DNA from: Streptomyces sp. NBC_00572 | GTDB lineage: Bacteria > Actinomycetota > Actinomycetes > Streptomycetales > Streptomycetaceae | DNA length: 64,000 nt | Reading direction: 5' to 3' | NCBI RefSeq assembly: GCF_026341815.1 | Contig: NZ_JAPENX010000001.1 | Coordinates: forward strand, 4,340,001 to 4,404,000 | Part shown: one piece after another, positions 49,764-59,893 of the stretch | Layout of the letters: each line of letters begins with the position of its first letter | How positions within the stretch are numbered: position 1 is the stretch's first letter | Program-made: the position numbers and the translations under genes | Notes under the pieces: generated by a model | Databases searched by the model: none | Told to the model about the DNA's origin: nothing | The model's input: the letters and a program-made list of their open reading frames with translations, nothing else

Positions 49764-51194
49764 TTAGGCCTGCTCGCCGCCACCGAGGTGGTGGACGCGG
49801 ACCATGTTCGTCGTGCCGGGGACGCCGGGGGGCGAGCCGGCGGTGATGACCATGGTGTCGCCCGCGTTGTAGCGCTGGAGCTTCAGGAGCTCGGCGTCCA
49901 CCAGGTCGACCATCGCGTCCGTGTTGTCCACGAACGGGACGAGGAAGGACTCGACGCCCCAGCTCAGGGTGAGCTGGTTGCGGGTGTTCGCGTCCGTCGT
50001 GAAGGCGAGGATCGGCTGCTGGACGCGGTAGCGCGAGAGGCGGCGGGCCGTGTCGCCGGACTGGGTGAAGGCGACCAGTGCCTTGCCGCCGAGGAAGTCG
50101 GCGATCTCGCAGGCCGCGCGGGCGACGGAGCCGCCCTGGGTGCGCGGCTTCTTGCCCGGGACCAGGGGCTGGAGGCCCTTGGAGAGCAGCTCCTCCTCGG
50201 CCGCCGTGACGATCTTCGACATCGTCTTCACGGTCTCGATCGGGTACGCGCCGACCGAGGACTCGGCCGACAGCATGACCGCGTCCGCACCGTCCAGGAT
50301 GGCGTTGGCGACGTCGCTCGCCTCGGCGCGGGTCGGACGGGAGTTGGTGATCATCGACTCCATCATCTGGGTCGCGACGATCACCGGCTTGGCGTTGCGG
50401 CGGCACATCTCGACGAGGCGCTTCTGCACCATCGGGACCCGCTCCAGCGGGTACTCGACGGCGAGGTCGCCACGGGCCACCATGACCGCGTCGAAGGCCG
50501 CGACGACGGCCTCCATGTTCTCGACGGCCTGGGGCTTCTCCACCTTGGCGATGACGGGGACCCGGCGGCCCTCCTCGTCCATCACCTTGTGGACGTCCTT
50601 GACGTCGTCGGCGTCGCGGACGAAGGAGAGGGCGACCATGTCGCAGCCCATGCGGAGCGCGAAGCGGAGGTCGTCGACGTCCTTCTCCGACAGGGCGGGG
50701 ACGTTGACCGCCGCACCGGGCAGGTTGATGCCCTTGTGGTCGGAGATGACACCGCCCTCGACGACGATCGTCTTGACCCGGGGGCCCTCGACCTCGACGA
50801 CCCGCAGTTCGACGTTGCCGTCGTTGATCAGGACCTGGTCGCCCTTGGAGACATCTCCGGGCAGGCCCTTGTAGGTGGTGCCGCAGATGGACTTGTCACC
50901 GGGGACGTCGTCGGTGGTGATGGTGAACTCGTCACCGCGCACCAGCTCGACCGGGCCCTCGGCGAAGGTCTCAAGGCGGATCTTGGGGCCCTGGAGGTCG
51001 GCGAGGACTCCGACGGCGCGCCCGGTGTCGGCGGAGACCTGCCGGACGCGGTCGTACCGCTCCTGGTGCTCTGCCTGGGATCCGTGGCTGAAGTTGAATC
51101 GGGCCACGTTCATGCCGGCCTCGATGAGAGCCTTCAGCTGCTCATAGGAGTCGACGGCGGGGCCCAGCGTGCAGACGATTTTGGAACGGCGCAT
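49764..51194 (-). CDS. pyk: Pyruvate kinase
   Basis: The 476-residue enzyme transfers phosphate from phosphoenolpyruvate to ADP. Motifs include MRRSKIVCTLGPA, MNVARFNFSHG, the catalytic-lysine strand VPVIAKVEKPQAVEN, VMVARGDLAVE, and ATQMMESM with SAESSVGAYPIETV. The C-terminal domain has QSGDTARRLSRYRV. Length is normal. The start is the ATG at 51194. It follows ackA after 74 nt on the same strand, so pta-ackA-pyk probably forms one transcript that can yield ATP from acetyl-P and PEP. From memory the syntenic copy in S. coelicolor is pyk2 (SCO5423). Confidence 0.97.
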   Translation of the reverse strand: MRRSKIVCTLGPAVDSYEQLKALIEAGMNVARFNFSHGSQAEHQERYDRVRQVSADTGRAVGVLADLQGPKIRLETFAEGPVELVRGDEFTITTDDVPGDKSICGTTYKGLPGDVSKGDQVLINDGNVELRVVEVEGPRVKTIVVEGGVISDHKGINLPGAAVNVPALSEKDVDDLRFALRMGCDMVALSFVRDADDVKDVHKVMDEEGRRVPVIAKVEKPQAVENMEAVVAAFDAVMVARGDLAVEYPLERVPMVQKRLVEMCRRNAKPVIVATQMMESMITNSRPTRAEASDVANAILDGADAVMLSAESSVGAYPIETVKTMSKIVTAAEEELLSKGLQPLVPGKKPRTQGGSVARAACEIADFLGGKALVAFTQSGDTARRLSRYRVQQPILAFTTDANTRNQLTLSWGVESFLVPFVDNTDAMVDLVDAELLKLQRYNAGDTMVITAGSPPGVPGTTNMVRVHHLGGGEQA

Positions 51195-51223
51195 GAGGCG
51201 GATCCTATCGGTTTGTTTCACTG

Positions 51224-51235
51224 CGGAATATTCCG
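51224..51235. promoter_or_regulatory. CGGAATATTCCG palindrome between ackA and pyk
   Basis: A perfect 12-bp palindrome lies in the 74-nt gap, 30-41 nt upstream of the pyk ATG. It could be an operator for an internal pyk promoter. Confidence 0.4.
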
Positions 51236-51268
51236 TCTGGTGGAAAGTACAAATGGGCGCGGGGGTGC

Positions 51269-52519
51269 TCAGGCGTTCACTCCTCCGAGCGCTTCCCCGC
51301 CCACCAGAGCGAAGGTCTGGCGGGCGATTTCCAGCTCCTCGTCCGTCGGCACCACGGCGACCGCCACCCGCGCGTAGTTCGGCGAGATGAGCCGCGCCTC
51401 GTCCGAACGCACCGCGTTGAGGTCCGCGTCCACCGCGAGCCCCAGCTCCTCCAGGCCCGCGATCGCAGCCTCCCGCACCGGGGCCGCGTTCTCCCCGACC
51501 CCCGCCGTGAACGCCACCGCGTCCACCCGGCCGAGCACCGCGTAATACGCGCCGATGTACTTCTTCAGACGGTGGATGTAGATGTCGAAGGCGAGCGCCG
51601 CGCGCTCGTCGCCCTCGTCGATCCGGCGGCGGATCTCCCGCATGTCGTTGTCGCCGCAGAGCCCGACCAGACCGGACTTCTTGTTCAGCAGGACGTCGAT
51701 CTCGTCGGCCGACATGCCCGCCACCCGCTTCAGGTGGAAGGTGACCGCAGGATCGACGTCGCCCGAGCGGGTGCCCATGACCAGGCCCTCCAGCGGCGTC
51801 AGACCCATCGAGGTGTCCACGCACCTGCCTCCCCGCACCGCCGAGGCGGACGCGCCGTTGCCCAGGTGCAGCACGATCACGTTCACCTCCGCCGGCTCCT
51901 TGCCCAGCAGCCGCGCCGTCTCCCGTGAGACGTACGCGTGCGAGGTGCCGTGGAAGCCGTACCGCCGGATCCGGTACGCGTCGGCGGTCTCCACGTCGAT
52001 CGCGTACCGCGCCGCCGACTCCGGCATCGTCGTGTGGAAGGCCGTGTCGAAGACCGCGACCTGCGGCAGGTCGGGGCGGAGCGCCGTCGCCGTACGGATC
52101 CCCGTGAGGTTCGCCGGGTTGTGCAGCGGCGCCACCGGTACGAGCCGCTCGATCTCCGCCAGCACCTCGCCGTCGATCACCGTCGGCTCGGTGAACCGCA
52201 GCCCGCCGTGCACCACCCGGTGACCGATCGCCGCCAGTTCGGGGGAGTCGAGCCCGAGCCCGTCCGCCGCCAGCTCCTCGGCGACCGCCTTCAGCGCGGC
52301 CGCGTGGTCGGCGATCGGGCCGGTCTTCTCGCGCTTCTCGCCACCACCGCCCTGCAGCGGGGTGTGCACGAGCCGCGAGGTCTCCTCGCCGATGCGCTCG
52401 ACCAGGCCCTGGGCCAGCCGGCTGTCGTCACGCATGTCGAGCAGCTGGTACTTCACCGACGACGAGCCGGAGTTCAGGACCAGGACCCGGGAGGCGGCGG
52501 GAGGGGTCGGGGTGGTCAT
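51269..52519 (-). CDS. ackA: Acetate kinase
   Basis: The 416-residue enzyme converts acetyl phosphate and ADP to acetate and ATP. Motifs include VLVLNSGSSSVKY at the N-terminus, HRVVHGG, DTAFH, FHGTSHAYVS, HLGNGAS and DTSMGLTPLEG with MGTRSGD. The N-terminal MTTPTPPAASR extension is slightly longer than usual. It overlaps pta by 4 nt, so the two are translationally coupled. Confidence 0.97.
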   Translation of the reverse strand: MTTPTPPAASRVLVLNSGSSSVKYQLLDMRDDSRLAQGLVERIGEETSRLVHTPLQGGGGEKREKTGPIADHAAALKAVAEELAADGLGLDSPELAAIGHRVVHGGLRFTEPTVIDGEVLAEIERLVPVAPLHNPANLTGIRTATALRPDLPQVAVFDTAFHTTMPESAARYAIDVETADAYRIRRYGFHGTSHAYVSRETARLLGKEPAEVNVIVLHLGNGASASAVRGGRCVDTSMGLTPLEGLVMGTRSGDVDPAVTFHLKRVAGMSADEIDVLLNKKSGLVGLCGDNDMREIRRRIDEGDERAALAFDIYIHRLKKYIGAYYAVLGRVDAVAFTAGVGENAAPVREAAIAGLEELGLAVDADLNAVRSDEARLISPNYARVAVAVVPTDEELEIARQTFALVGGEALGGVNA

Positions 52520-54609
52520 GCGGTGAGCTCCTCACCCTTGGACGGGACCTGGGACTGGATCGCCGTGATGGCGACCGTGTTGACGATGTCGCTGACGAGC
52601 GCGCCGCGCGAGAGGTCGTTCACGGGCTTGCGCAGACCCTGCAGCACCGGGCCGACGGCCACGGCGCCGGCCGAACGCTGTACGGCCTTGTAGGTGTTGT
52701 TGCCGGTGTTGAGGTCCGGGAAGATCAGCACGGTCGCCTGCCCCGCCACCTCCGAGCCCGGCAGCTTCGTCGCCGCGACCGAGGGCTCGACGGCGGCGTC
52801 GTACTGGATGGGCCCCTCGATCCGCAGCTCCGGGTGCGCCTCGCGGACCAGCTTGGTCGCCTCCCGCACCTTGTCGACATCGGCGCCCGAGCCCGAGGTG
52901 CCGGTCGAGTACGAGAGCATCGCTATCCGCGGCTCGACGCCGAAGCGGGCCGCGGTGGCCGCCGACTGGACCGCGATGTCCGCGAGCTGCTCGGCGTTCG
53001 GATCCGGGTTGACCGCGCAGTCGCCGTACACCAGGACCTTGTCGGCCAGGCACATGAAGAAGACCGAGGAGACGATCGAAGCGTCCGGCTTCGTCTTGAT
53101 GATCTCGAAGGCGGGGCGAATCGTCGCGGCCGTGGAGTGCACGGAACCGGAGACCATGCCGTCGGCCAGGCCCTCCTGGACCATCAGCGTGCCGAAGTAG
53201 TTGACGTCCGAGACGACGTCGTACGCCAGCTCCACGGTGACCCCCTTGTGGGCCCGGAGCGCCGCGTACTTCTCCGCGAAGGAGTCCCGGAGCTCCGAGG
53301 TCTGCGGGTCGATCAGCTGGGTGCCGGCGAGCGTGATGCCCAGGTCGGCGGCCTTCTTGCGGATGATCTCGACGTCGCCGAGCAGCGTCAGGTCGCAGAC
53401 GTCACGGCGCAGCAGCACGTCGGCGGCGCGCAGCACCCGCTCCTCGGTGCCTTCGGGGAGCACCACCCGGCGGCGGTCGGCGCGCGCCTGCTCGATGAGC
53501 TCGTGCTCGAACATCATCGGGGTGACCCGGCCGCTGCGGGCCACCGAGATCCGCTTGAGCAGGTCGGCCGTGTCCACGTGCCGCTCGAACAGGCCGAGGG
53601 CCGTCTCCGCCTTGCGCGGAGTGGCCGCGTTCAGCTTGCCCTCCAGCGCGAAGAGTTCGGTGGCGGTCGGGAAGCTGTTGCCCGGTACGGAGATGACCGC
53701 GGTGCCCGGCGCGAGGCGGGCCGCCAGGGTCAGGATCTCGTCGCTGGGCCGCTCGTTCAGGGTGAGCAGCACACCGGCGATCGGCGGGGTGCCGGCCGAG
53801 TGCGCGGCGAGCGCCCCGACGACCAGGTCGGCCCGGTCCCCGGGCGTGACGACCAGACAGCCGGGGGTCAGCGCGTTGAGGAAGTTCGGCAGCATGGCGC
53901 CGCCGAAGACGAAGTCCAGGGCGTCGCGCGCGAGGCCCGCGTCGTCGCCGAGGACCACGGAGGCGCCGAGCGCGTGCTTGATCTGGGCGACGGTGGGCGC
54001 GGCGAGCGCCGGCTCGTCCGGCAGGACGTAGCAGGGCACTGGCAGCCGGGCGGTGAGCCGCTCGGCGATGACCTCCCGGTCCTCGCCCGCCACCCGGTTG
54101 ACGATCATCGCGAGCACGTCGCAGCCGAGTCCGTCGTACGCCCGGAAGGCGTTGCGCGCCTCGGACCGTACGGACTCCGCCGGCTGGCCCTTGCCGCCGA
54201 CGACCGGGATGACGGAGGCGCCGAACTCGTTGGCGAGCCGGGCGTTGAGCGCCAGTTCGTCGGGGAGCTGGGTGGCGGCGAAGTCGGTACCGAGGACCAG
54301 GACGACCTCGTACTCACGGGCGACCGCGTGGAAACGGTCGACCAACTGCGAGACCAGCTCGTCGGTGCCGCGCTCGGCCTGGAGCGCGGAGGCCTCGTGG
54401 TAGTCCATGCCGTAGACCGTCGAGGCGTCCTGCGAAAGCCGGTAGCGGGTGCGCAGCAGGTCGAACAACCGGTCGGGACCGTCGTGCACCAGCGGCCGGA
54501 ACACCCCCACCCGGTCCACCTGGCGGGTGAGGAGCTCCATGACTCCCAGCTCGACGACCTGGCGGCCGTCACCGCGGTCGATCCCGGTCACGTACACGCT
54601 GCGCGTCAC
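52516..54609 (-). CDS. pta: Phosphate acetyltransferase (long form)
   Basis: The 697-residue enzyme interconverts acetyl-CoA and acetyl phosphate. It is the long form: an N-terminal P-loop-like/DRTGG regulatory half (about 1-360; TGIDRGDGRQVVELG, GVMELLTRQ) and a catalytic PTA_PTB half (about 380-697; VVLPEGTEERVLRAADVL, SYSTGTSGSGADVDKV, ATVLIFPDLNTGNNTYK). The GTG at 54609 is the only reasonable start. It leads the pta-ackA-pyk operon and is divergent from pfkA. Confidence 0.96.
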   Translation of the reverse strand: MTRSVYVTGIDRGDGRQVVELGVMELLTRQVDRVGVFRPLVHDGPDRLFDLLRTRYRLSQDASTVYGMDYHEASALQAERGTDELVSQLVDRFHAVAREYEVVLVLGTDFAATQLPDELALNARLANEFGASVIPVVGGKGQPAESVRSEARNAFRAYDGLGCDVLAMIVNRVAGEDREVIAERLTARLPVPCYVLPDEPALAAPTVAQIKHALGASVVLGDDAGLARDALDFVFGGAMLPNFLNALTPGCLVVTPGDRADLVVGALAAHSAGTPPIAGVLLTLNERPSDEILTLAARLAPGTAVISVPGNSFPTATELFALEGKLNAATPRKAETALGLFERHVDTADLLKRISVARSGRVTPMMFEHELIEQARADRRRVVLPEGTEERVLRAADVLLRRDVCDLTLLGDVEIIRKKAADLGITLAGTQLIDPQTSELRDSFAEKYAALRAHKGVTVELAYDVVSDVNYFGTLMVQEGLADGMVSGSVHSTAATIRPAFEIIKTKPDASIVSSVFFMCLADKVLVYGDCAVNPDPNAEQLADIAVQSAATAARFGVEPRIAMLSYSTGTSGSGADVDKVREATKLVREAHPELRIEGPIQYDAAVEPSVAATKLPGSEVAGQATVLIFPDLNTGNNTYKAVQRSAGAVAVGPVLQGLRKPVNDLSRGALVSDIVNTVAITAIQSQVPSKGEELTA

Positions 54610-54943
54610 GCCGTGGTCTCCTGTCCAGTCCTGCGGAAAACGGGACTCGCGGAGCCGGGGCGAGCGGCGCGCTCGCGGCCCGTACGCCGACCGACGCCGT
54701 CGTCCCTCGCGTCAACCGGCTGTGCTCAGAAAGCCCCGATAGGGCGGCATTACCCCCTTGACAATACCCCCGCCGATAGTTAGGTCGCCCGCCGGACGAA
54801 GGGCCCGGGAGCCCGGGACGAAAGGCCTCCGCGAGGGGCGCGGGAGGAACGCGCGGAGCGACCGCGAGCGCGCCCCCCAGGCCGGGCGTGTGAGAATCGC
54901 TGTGGCTCACAAAGGAACGCGACCGAGCAGGAGAAACAGCACG
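54610..54943. other. 334-bp divergent gap between pta and pfkA
   Basis: The gap contains a pfkA promoter candidate at 54758 and several GC-rich hairpins around 54800-54830. No gene is supported; the pta promoter must also lie here but I cannot fix it. Confidence 0.55.
54758..54786 (+). promoter_or_regulatory. Sigma-70-type promoter candidate of pfkA
   Basis: TTGACA at 54758 is followed by 17 nt and TAGGTC (16 nt gives TTAGGT), a reasonable HrdB promoter. It would give a leader of about 150 nt. Confidence 0.5.
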
Positions 54944-55969
<1,026 letters not shown>

Positions 55970-55980
55970 CGGACCCCTAC

Positions 55981-56000
55981 GGGGCCGGTCTTCCGGCCCC
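55981..56000 (+). terminator. Hairpin after pfkA
   Basis: GGGGCCGG and CCGGCCCC form an 8-bp stem with a TCTT loop, 11 nt after the pfkA stop. Confidence 0.6.
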
Positions 56001-56056
56001 GCCGCCGGGTCCTCTGTCCTGACCTGTCCCGGATCTTTTCCGACGCGGACACACCG

Positions 56057-56096
56057 AGTGGCCCCGACCGTCCCCCCGTGGACGGTCGGGGCCACT
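56057..56096 (+). terminator. Second, stronger hairpin after pfkA
   Basis: A perfect 17-bp stem (56057-56073 with 56080-56096, arm start AGTGGCCCCG) with a CCCCGT loop ends in TCGC. Together with the hairpin at 55981 it isolates pfkA from the HTH gene. Confidence 0.8.
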
Positions 56097-56224
56097 TCGC
56101 CGTGCCCGGCATCACCCCTGGAAATGCCGAGTTCCACTCTTGAGCCGGAGCGCGAGATCAACAAGGCTTGGGGCCTGTCCCGGACATGTCCCAACCCTGT
56201 CCGGCGGAAGGGAAAGAGGCGCGG

Positions 56225-57499
56225 ATGACACCGGGGCGGCACACCCCTGACCCGCGGGGTGCACGGACCCCCGCCGAGTTCCTCGCGCGCCTCCAGGCCC
56301 TCAAGGACTGGTCGGGCCTGACCTACCGCGAGCTCTCGGCCCGCGCGGAGGCACGAGGGGACGTCCTGCCCCGCTCCACCGTGGCGAACATGCTGGCCCG
56401 CGCCACCCTGCCCCGCGAGGAACTCCTGACCGTGTTCGTCCGCGCGTGCGGGGTGGCGCCGGATGAACTGGCGCGGTGGCGGACGGTACGGAGGGAGCTG
56501 GCGGGCCGGGGGCCGGACACGGCTGCCGGGGCGGACGGTCTGGACGGCTCGGACGGCTTGGACGGCTTGGACGACGGGGACGGGGCGGGGGCGGCGGCCG
56601 ATGAGGTCGAGCCCGTCGAGCCCGTCGAGCCCGTAGAGCCGGTCGAGCCGGGCACGGTGGGGTCCTCGGGGGCGGCGGCCGCGCCGGTGGAGCCGGCGGC
56701 CGAGCGGGCGGCCGAGGCGGCCGGACCGGTGGAGCCCGCGAGCGCGGCGGTGGACGGGTCGGTGGAGCCCGCGAGTGCGGTGGCCGATCGCTCGGCGATC
56801 CCCGGGCCCCCGGACGCACCCGGCACCGCCGAGAGGACCGACACCTGGCCCTCCTTGCCCGCTGCCCGGACCAGGCATCCGCTCCCGCCCCCGTCCCGGA
56901 TACGGCGCGCGGTCGTCGCCACGGTCGCGGTGGCCGGGCTCGTCCTCGCCGGGGTCAGCGTCGTCGCCTTCCTCCGCGACGGCGGCACGGGTCCGGCCGG
57001 CAAGCCGGCCCGGGCGACCCCCGCCGTGACGGTCACCGCCCCCGCCGCCGGGGACGTACGCATCCGGGTCGTGGCCACGGACTTCTGCCTCGGCGAGCGG
57101 CGCGGGACCCGGACCGGACAGGTCCACCAGGTGCCGTGCGCCGAGTCGGGCTTCCCGCTCTACTCCCTCGCGGCGGTGGGCGCCGGCCGGTGGAGGATCG
57201 TTTCCGACCACCCCGACTTCGGGCCCGGCTGCTCGGGCATACCCTCCGGCGGCCGGATACCCGACTCGGCGTACGAGGACTCCGAGTGCGGGGACCCGAG
57301 CCGGGTCGAGGCCTTCGCACTGGAGCCGTACGGCCGGGGCCCGGTCCGGGGCTACCGGATCGTCCCGGTCGGCTCCGCCACCCCCGGCACATGCGTCACG
57401 GTCGTCGGTGACCGCGAGGCAGCCTGGGCGAAGCTCGCCCAGGCGCCCTGCGCGCCGGACGCGTCCGGCCAGCTCTTCTCCTTCGAACGACGCGGCTAG
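56225..57499 (+). CDS. HTH-type transmembrane protein with low-complexity linker
   Basis: The 424-residue protein has a cytoplasmic helix-turn-helix (about 15-80, LTYRELSARAEARG...PRSTVANMLARATLP), then a low-complexity acidic linker with DGLDGSDGLDGLDD and five-fold EPV repeats (about 97-230). One membrane helix lies at about 229-251. An extracellular part follows with four to six cysteines that could form disulfides (CLGERR, VPCAESG, GCSGIP, ECGDPS, TCVTVV). It could convey an outside signal to DNA. The ATG at 56225 follows AAAGAGG. It overlaps the convergent phosphatase gene by 4 nt at their 3' ends. Confidence 0.78.
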   Translation: MTPGRHTPDPRGARTPAEFLARLQALKDWSGLTYRELSARAEARGDVLPRSTVANMLARATLPREELLTVFVRACGVAPDELARWRTVRRELAGRGPDTAAGADGLDGSDGLDGLDDGDGAGAAADEVEPVEPVEPVEPVEPGTVGSSGAAAAPVEPAAERAAEAAGPVEPASAAVDGSVEPASAVADRSAIPGPPDAPGTAERTDTWPSLPAARTRHPLPPPSRIRRAVVATVAVAGLVLAGVSVVAFLRDGGTGPAGKPARATPAVTVTAPAAGDVRIRVVATDFCLGERRGTRTGQVHQVPCAESGFPLYSLAAVGAGRWRIVSDHPDFGPGCSGIPSGGRIPDSAYEDSECGDPSRVEAFALEPYGRGPVRGYRIVPVGSATPGTCVTVVGDREAAWAKLAQAPCAPDASGQLFSFERRG

Positions 57500-58263
57500 G
57501 ACTGAGCGACGTCGGCGTCGGCGTCGTCGACATCGACCAGCCGGGCCCTGAGCGCTGTCACCACCGCCGGGTCGAGCCCGACGTGGCCGGTGACGTACGC
57601 GTCCACGGAGCCGTACCGCGCGCGCAGGTCCGCGAGGAACAGCCGGATGATGTCGGCGGGTGCCCGGCCGTAGCCCGGCCAGCGCAGCTCGCGGCCCGGG
57701 TGGGATGCCCGCCAGTCGGCGATCAGCCGTTCCGTGGCCAGCTCGGTGAGCGCGAAGTCCGCGAGGATCTCGTCGTCCGGGACGCCCAGGAGGGCGAGGA
57801 CGACGGCGGCGAGCAGCCCCGTACGGTCCTTCCCGGAGGCGCAGTGGAAGACGAGGGGGCCGTCGGCGGAGGCGATGACTTCCAGGGCGGTACGGAGTTC
57901 CACCGCGCCGTCCTCCGCGACTTCGGCGAACCGGTCGGCGAGGTAGCGCCAGGGGTCGAGATCCGGGTCGATCTCCGCCTGGTCGTAGGGGCGGTGCTCG
58001 ATGGAGAGGTTGTGCCAGGAGACGTCCTCGGTCTCCGGCAGGCGGCCCTTGGCGGCGATCTCCCACGGGTAGCGCAGGTCGATCACCGTGGCCACGTTCA
58101 GCGCGCGGAAGCGCTCCAGGTCGGTGGATCCGGCATCCGCGAGCTTGGCGAGGGAGTCGGAGCGGTAGAGGGTCTCCCACCGCACGGTCCCGCCGTCGGC
58201 GGTCCGATAGCCGCCCAGGTCACGGAAGTTGTGGAGTCGTTCGAAGGGTATGTGTCGTCTCAC
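57496..58263 (-). CDS. Tyrosine/serine-protein phosphatase (dual-specificity type)
   Basis: The 255-residue protein matches the Y_phosphatase3/PTP-like family: FERLHNFRDLGGYRTADG at the N-terminus, VIDLRYPWEI with the general acid region, and the P-loop FHCASGKDRTGL with nucleophile C141 and R147. It acts as a protein or inositol phosphate phosphatase; the substrate is unknown. The start MRRHIPFERLHNFRDL is typical. It follows the XRE regulator gene by 32 nt on the same strand, so they may be cotranscribed. Confidence 0.92.
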   Translation of the reverse strand: MRRHIPFERLHNFRDLGGYRTADGGTVRWETLYRSDSLAKLADAGSTDLERFRALNVATVIDLRYPWEIAAKGRLPETEDVSWHNLSIEHRPYDQAEIDPDLDPWRYLADRFAEVAEDGAVELRTALEVIASADGPLVFHCASGKDRTGLLAAVVLALLGVPDDEILADFALTELATERLIADWRASHPGRELRWPGYGRAPADIIRLFLADLRARYGSVDAYVTGHVGLDPAVVTALRARLVDVDDADADVAQS

Positions 58264-58295
58264 GGCGCCAATCTACGGCGCCGACTCGTGATGAT

Positions 58296-58967
58296 CTAGG
58301 AACCGACCGCGGCCCAGAAGTGGCCGGTGATCTCGTCCAGGTACGCGCGACCCTCGTCGCCGGTCGCGGCCGAAGCGCCCCAGCTGCTGGTCGCCGCCAT
58401 CCGGGAGTGGTACTCCGCGTGCAGCCGCTGCAGGGCGAACTCCAGGGTCTGCTTGGGCAGCGGCACCATCTTCACCGCCGGTTTCACGTACGCCTGCCAG
58501 CGCGTGGTGGCGGCGTCGCGCAGCAGCTCGGCGAGGCGCTCGTCGCCGCCGGTCGCGGTGATCAGGGCGCGCGGGCCGAGGCCGAGGACCTCCGCGAGGG
58601 TGGCCGTCTGGCGTTCGGTGCCGCGCCAGCGTCCCTCGTCCTCCATCCGCTGGTACGCGTGGGCCGCGACGCCGACCCGCCGGGCCAGCTCCTCGGCGGG
58701 TAGTCCGCGCGCCATCCGGTGCTCTCGGAGGGTGGAGGCGGCGGCTATCAGCTCGGCGGGGGAGCACCACAGGACGCCCGCGAGGGCGGTGAGCTCCTGT
58801 TCGTTGGGGACGGCGCGGCCGCGTTCCCACGCGACGACGGTGTCGGGGTTGACGAAGAGGCCGTACTGCGCGCGGAGGCCGTACGCGACATGGCCGGGGG
58901 CCATGCCCAGGGCCTCACGGAGGCGGCGCGCGGCCAGGGCGTTGAAAGGTGGTGAGGGTTGGTGCAC
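58296..58967 (-). CDS. XRE-family double helix-turn-helix regulator
   Basis: The 223-residue protein appears to hold two helix-turn-helix units: ALRRLREALGMAPGHVAYGL with NPDTVVAWERGRAVPNEQELTALAGVL (about 10-75), and REHRMARGLPAEELARRVGVAAHAYQRMEDEGRWRGT (about 80-130). A helical C-terminal region follows. It lies upstream of the phosphatase gene and downstream of a block of tandem repeats (59042-59130) that may be its binding sites. Function of the regulon unknown. Confidence 0.87.
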   Translation of the reverse strand: MHQPSPPFNALAARRLREALGMAPGHVAYGLRAQYGLFVNPDTVVAWERGRAVPNEQELTALAGVLWCSPAELIAAASTLREHRMARGLPAEELARRVGVAAHAYQRMEDEGRWRGTERQTATLAEVLGLGPRALITATGGDERLAELLRDAATTRWQAYVKPAVKMVPLPKQTLEFALQRLHAEYHSRMAATSSWGASAATGDEGRAYLDEITGHFWAAVGS

Positions 58968-59041
58968 CCGGTCACGGTAGGTGCGGAGGGTAACGGCTGG
59001 CTACGGTGCGTTCCCCCAAGGTGTGGAGTCGTAGGAACGTG

Positions 59042-59130
59042 GGAACCGATCAGTAACCGGGCGTGGTCGCCTTGGAAACGATCAGTGACCGAGCACGGTG
59101 ACCTTCGGAAACGATCAGCGATCGCGGGCG
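59042..59130. repeat. Three 32-33-bp direct repeats upstream of the XRE gene
   Basis: GGAACCGATCAGTAACCG, GGAAACGATCAGTGACCG and GGAAACGATCAGCGATCG start at 59042, 59074 and 59107. They lie 75-163 nt upstream of the XRE start and just past the 3' end of the response-regulator gene. Regular spacing of about three helical turns suits cooperative operators. Confidence 0.6.
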
Positions 59131-59197
59131 AGGACGCAAGGGCCAGATCGCCGCGGAGTGATTTCCCCCGGACGCGATGCCCTTCGGCGTCGGTCGG

Positions 59198-59893
59198 TCA
59201 GTGACCGCGGGCCGGGCCGTCGAGCCAGCGGTACTGGAGTTCGGGGCGCCCGATCTGGCCGTACTGCGGGGCGCGCACGGCCCGCCCCCCGGTCACCAGG
59301 TGCTCCAGGTAGCGGCGCGCGGTGATCCGGGAGATCCCGACGGCCGTGCCGGCCTCGGCGGCGGTGAGCCCGGCCGGGGTGGACCGGAGGGTCCGGGTGA
59401 CGGCCTCCAGGGTGGGCGCGCTCAGGCCCTTGGGGAGGGTGGCGGAGTGCGGGGCACGGAGGGTGGCGAGCGCCCGGTCCACCTCGTCCTGCCCGGAGGC
59501 CTCGCCGGCGGTCGCCCGGAACTCGGCGTACCGGGCGAGCCGGTCCCGGAGGGTCGCGAAGGCGAAGGGCTTGAGGACGTACTGGACGACGCCGAGCGAG
59601 ACGCCCTCGCGGACGACGGCCAGGTCGCGGGCCGAGGTCACGGCGATGACATCGGCGGAATGCCCGGCGGCGCGCAGCGCGCGCAGCAGCTGGAGGCCGT
59701 GACCGTCGGGCAGGTAGAGGTCGAGCAGGATCAGGTCGACGGGCGTCCGCTCCAGCAGGCGCACGGCGGCGGCACGGGAGTGGGCGACCCCGACGACGGC
59801 GAAGCCCTCGACCCGCCCGGCGTAGAGGGCGTGGGCATCGGCGGCGACGGGATCGTCCTCGACGACGAGCACCCGAAGGGGCGGCGCACTCAC
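59198..59893 (-). CDS. DcuR/CitB-type response regulator
   Basis: The 231-residue protein has an N-terminal receiver (about 1-125) with D13-D14, phosphorylated D58 in LILLDLYLPD, T86 and K108 in LKPF. A C-terminal helix-turn-helix (about 160-215) has LTAAEAGTAVGISRITARRYLEHL. It overlaps the kinase gene by 4 nt (59890-59893). As DctA is encoded divergently, it probably activates dctA in response to C4-dicarboxylates. Confidence 0.93.
   Translation of the reverse strand: MSAPPLRVLVVEDDPVAADAHALYAGRVEGFAVVGVAHSRAAAVRLLERTPVDLILLDLYLPDGHGLQLLRALRAAGHSADVIAVTSARDLAVVREGVSLGVVQYVLKPFAFATLRDRLARYAEFRATAGEASGQDEVDRALATLRAPHSATLPKGLSAPTLEAVTRTLRSTPAGLTAAEAGTAVGISRITARRYLEHLVTGGRAVRAPQYGQIGRPELQYRWLDGPARGH

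Noticed and set aside
45606..51377. A 1,923-codon open frame antisense to the toxin-like gene and pyk
   Set aside because: Its product is Gly/Leu/Arg-rich without any domain and runs opposite pyruvate kinase, an unambiguous gene. It is a codon-bias shadow.
59042..59130. CRISPR array
   Set aside because: Only three imperfect units with no conserved spacers of uniform length and no cas genes.
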